Source: CADAWZ01 sp045114665
Lineage (GTDB): Bacteria; Vulcanimicrobiota; CADAWZ01
Reading direction: 5' to 3'
DNA: 26,776 bases
Assembly: GCA_045114665.1 (NCBI GenBank)
Contig: JBGUKW010000151.1
Span: 1-26,776 of the forward strand
Each line of letters starts with the position of its first letter. Positions within the stretch are counted from its first letter, which is position 1. Of the stretch, positions 24,930-26,776 are shown piece after piece. The position numbers and the translations under genes are program-made. The notes under the pieces are model-generated. The model had not been told where the DNA came from and searched no databases. It was given only the letters and a program-made list of their open reading frames with translations.

Positions 24930-24955
24930 ATATAAAAATTAGGAGATTTAAAAAA

Positions 24956-25441
24956 ATGAAAGTTAGAGGACTTATAATTTCTGATACACATTGGTATTCA
25001 ACAAATGATATACCAAATTTTCTTTTTGATCTTGTGAAAAAGTTCGATTTTATGATACATGCAGGGGATTGGACTGATTCTGATGCTGTTGATCTTTTTT
25101 CTTCTATTACTTCACTATTTGCCGTTTTTGGAAATTGTGATATGCATGATACGAGAAGGCGTTTATCTGATTATTTATCTTTTAGAATAAATGGTTTAAA
25201 TATAGGATTGAGCCATGGTAGATATAGAAGGGATTCAGTTATAAATGAATTAAATTCTGATTTTAATGATTCTTCTCTAATAATTTTTGGACATACACAT
25301 GTACCATTTAAAGAACAGATTAATGGAAAATATTTTTTCAATCCTGGGAGTTTTTCATATCCTCGAAGTGGTTCAAGAAAATCTTATGGTATCTTGAATA
25401 TTGATGAAAATGGATTTTCTTTAGAGCATGTCTCGTTTTAG
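24956..25441 (+). CDS. YfcE/MJ0936-type metallophosphoesterase
   Basis: A 161-residue calcineurin-like phosphodiesterase of the short YfcE class. All metal ligands of the fold are visible: SDTHW (Asp10, His12), HAGDWTD (Asp38), FGNCD (Asn60), LSHG (His87) and FGHTHVP (His113, His115). The NPGS motif follows at 129-132. Family members hydrolyse phosphodiester bonds with manganese or similar ions; the natural substrate is not known. It is a single gene with its own promoter and a good ribosome site. No terminator is evident behind it, and the next gene starts 193 bp downstream. Confidence 0.92.
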   Translation: MKVRGLIISDTHWYSTNDIPNFLFDLVKKFDFMIHAGDWTDSDAVDLFSSITSLFAVFGNCDMHDTRRRLSDYLSFRINGLNIGLSHGRYRRDSVINELNSDFNDSSLIIFGHTHVPFKEQINGKYFFNPGSFSYPRSGSRKSYGILNIDENGFSLEHVSF

Positions 25442-25634
25442 AGTAGTTATTTTCTGGTATGTCAATTTTTGGGTGCAATATACTTACTTAGATAATTTTT
25501 GATATTCTTGAATACTAAGAAAAAATTGGAATGTACAAAATTGGCTAATTTAAATTATTTAACAGCTGAATTAATAGTAAATTTTAAAAAATATTTTCTA
25601 TAGAGAGACAGAAGAGGACAAGGGGGAAAATTTT

Positions 25635-26624
25635 ATGAAAGCAAAAGTTGTAAATGATTTGATGCAAGACCCACTTTTATATATTGAATTTGATGATATT
25701 TCTGACAGAATTTTATTTGACTGTGGATATATGTTTGGGCTTACATTGAGAGAAATACAAAAGATTTCATCTGTTTTTATTTCACATACACATTTTGATC
25801 ATTTTATGGGATTTGATCATCTACTTAGAATGTGTATAGAACAAGATAGGATAGTTGAATTTTATGGTCCAAAAGATTTTATAAATCAAATAGTGGGAAA
25901 ATTGTCTGGATATTCGTGGAATCTCTGTGACGATTTAAATCTAAATTTTAAGTGTTTTGAGATTTCTCCCCCTATAGTTAAGTCAACATTGTTAAAAGCT
26001 AAAAATGCCTTTAAAGTTGAAAATATAGAAGAAAAAGAATTTGAACCATGTATAAAAAAAGGGAATGGTTATTCTGTATATACTACAGTCATGGATCATA
26101 AAATTCCATCTTTAGCTTTTTCTATAAAAGAAGATGATTTTTTGAAAGTAAATTCAAGTTTATTTGAAAACTTAAATATAAAGCCTGGACCATGGCTTGG
26201 TAATTTAATAAGAAAAGTTGAAAATAATGAAAAACTTTCTGGAAATATAGATTTTGGAAATGGAATTTTTTATTCAGAAGAATTTCTTGCAGAAAATTTG
26301 TTATATCTTGAAAAAGGTAAAAAAATATCTTATGTTGTTGACACAGCTTTGACAGATAAGACATTTAGTGATGGAGTAGAACTTATTAAAGATAGTGATG
26401 AATTATATTGTGAATGTGCTTTTTTGAGTAAAGATTTTGAGAAAGCACAAAGTACATATCATTTGACAGCTGAACAAGCTGGTAAGTTAGCAAATCATGG
26501 CAATGTAAAAAAATTATTTCCTATACATCTTTCTAAGAGATATAATGGAATTTACAGAGATATTTTTGATGAGGTTATTAAAGAATTTCCTAATGTGTTA
26601 AATGCTTATAAGAAGAAGAAATAA
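25635..26624 (+). CDS. RNase Z-like metallo-beta-lactamase-fold hydrolase
   Basis: A 329-residue protein with the metal motif SHTHFDHFMG (His51, His53, Asp55, His56), a bridging Asp236 in YVVDT, and the C-terminal block TYHLTAEQAGKLA (His276) plus LFPIHLSKRY (His298). This order and the late HxTAEQA motif match ribonuclease Z, the tRNA 3' endonuclease. I do not see a clear flexible exosite arm, and a long middle insertion (about 110-210) is unlike the standard enzyme. A related hydrolase is therefore also possible. ATG follows AGGGGG by about 8 bases. The 193-bp gap before it shows no promoter I can defend. It is followed 9 bp later by a repeat element. Confidence 0.8.
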   Translation: MKAKVVNDLMQDPLLYIEFDDISDRILFDCGYMFGLTLREIQKISSVFISHTHFDHFMGFDHLLRMCIEQDRIVEFYGPKDFINQIVGKLSGYSWNLCDDLNLNFKCFEISPPIVKSTLLKAKNAFKVENIEEKEFEPCIKKGNGYSVYTTVMDHKIPSLAFSIKEDDFLKVNSSLFENLNIKPGPWLGNLIRKVENNEKLSGNIDFGNGIFYSEEFLAENLLYLEKGKKISYVVDTALTDKTFSDGVELIKDSDELYCECAFLSKDFEKAQSTYHLTAEQAGKLANHGNVKKLFPIHLSKRYNGIYRDIFDEVIKEFPNVLNAYKKKK

Positions 26625-26633
26625 ATATTTGGT

Positions 26634-26776
26634 GGGGCTGTGAAAAAAAAGTAAATAGAATAGATGTCATTGCGAGGGAGCTGTGCGACCGTGGCAATCT
26701 CAACCACTTTTTTATAAACTAACAAAACGAGTTAATTTACGAAAATTATATATAAAAAAATACTTTTTTCACAGCC
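26634..26776. mobile_element. MITE-like repeat element at the window end
   Basis: The element opens with GGGGCTGTGAAAAAAAAGTA and the window closes with TACTTTTTTCACAGCC, an inverted end repeat of about 16 bp. The interior (26662-26706) contains the AGATGTCATTGC...GTGGCAATCTCAACCA repeat also found at 17482-17527. No reading frame of note is inside. The right end coincides with the last base of the window, so one or two bases of the end and any target duplication may be missing. The ends resemble the hairpin at 16148-16186. Confidence 0.65.

Noticed and set aside
1..26776. tRNA or rRNA genes and CRISPR arrays
   Set aside because: I saw no tRNA-like cloverleaf, ribosomal RNA stretch or regularly spaced direct repeats.

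Overview
This is an AT-rich bacterial window (roughly 30% G+C by eye, standard genetic code) with tightly packed genes, mostly on the minus strand. I cannot name the organism. A bacterial heat-shock operon carrying an archaeal-like (group III) chaperonin, a type IV pilus retraction ATPase, acetate kinase and carbamate kinase suggests an anaerobic, fermentative bacterium. It may be a low-GC Firmicute or an uncultured low-GC phylum. The last bases lie inside a dispersed repeat, so the window may stop at a contig break.

Region 1 (1-11282, all minus, read right to left) is a chaperone super-locus. Its order is a Ser/Thr-kinase-like protein lacking several catalytic residues, a metallo-beta-lactamase protein with a probable cyclic-nucleotide-binding-like domain, hrcA, a group III chaperonin, a long grpE, dnaK, dnaJ and a TPR protein that runs off the window. 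Gaps of 6 and 11 bp tie the kinase-like gene, the metallo-beta-lactamase gene and hrcA together. A 441-bp gap between dnaK and dnaJ holds a terminator-like hairpin and a small transposon-like element with CTAG duplications, so dnaJ and the TPR gene may be a separate transcript. I found no CIRCE operator. Other palindromes lie upstream of the chaperonin and of dnaJ.

Region 2 (11283-17557) starts with a divergent intergenic region and uvrA on the plus strand. uvrA meets a YkgJ-type cysteine-cluster gene tail to tail, with a 4-bp overlap. Next come a two-helix small membrane protein, an orphan reading frame that looks frameshifted, a CPBP membrane protease and ackA. Two repeat-family pieces sit on either side of ackA.

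Region 3 (17558-24770, minus) has two operons. The first is thrC, a membrane-anchored LysM protein, an ABC-2 permease, its Wzt-type ATPase, and possibly an unrecognised 173-residue protein. It looks like a surface-polysaccharide exporter linked to a cell-wall-binding protein. The second is pilT with an unusual Q/N-rich N-terminus, followed by carbamate kinase.

Region 4 (24902-26776, plus) has a YfcE-type phosphodiesterase behind a clear sigma-70 promoter, an RNase Z-like hydrolase, and the terminal repeat element.

The main point of interest is region 1: a kinase-like protein and a possible nucleotide-sensing hydrolase placed directly in front of hrcA and a chaperone set that pairs an archaeal-type chaperonin with bacterial DnaK, DnaJ and GrpE.
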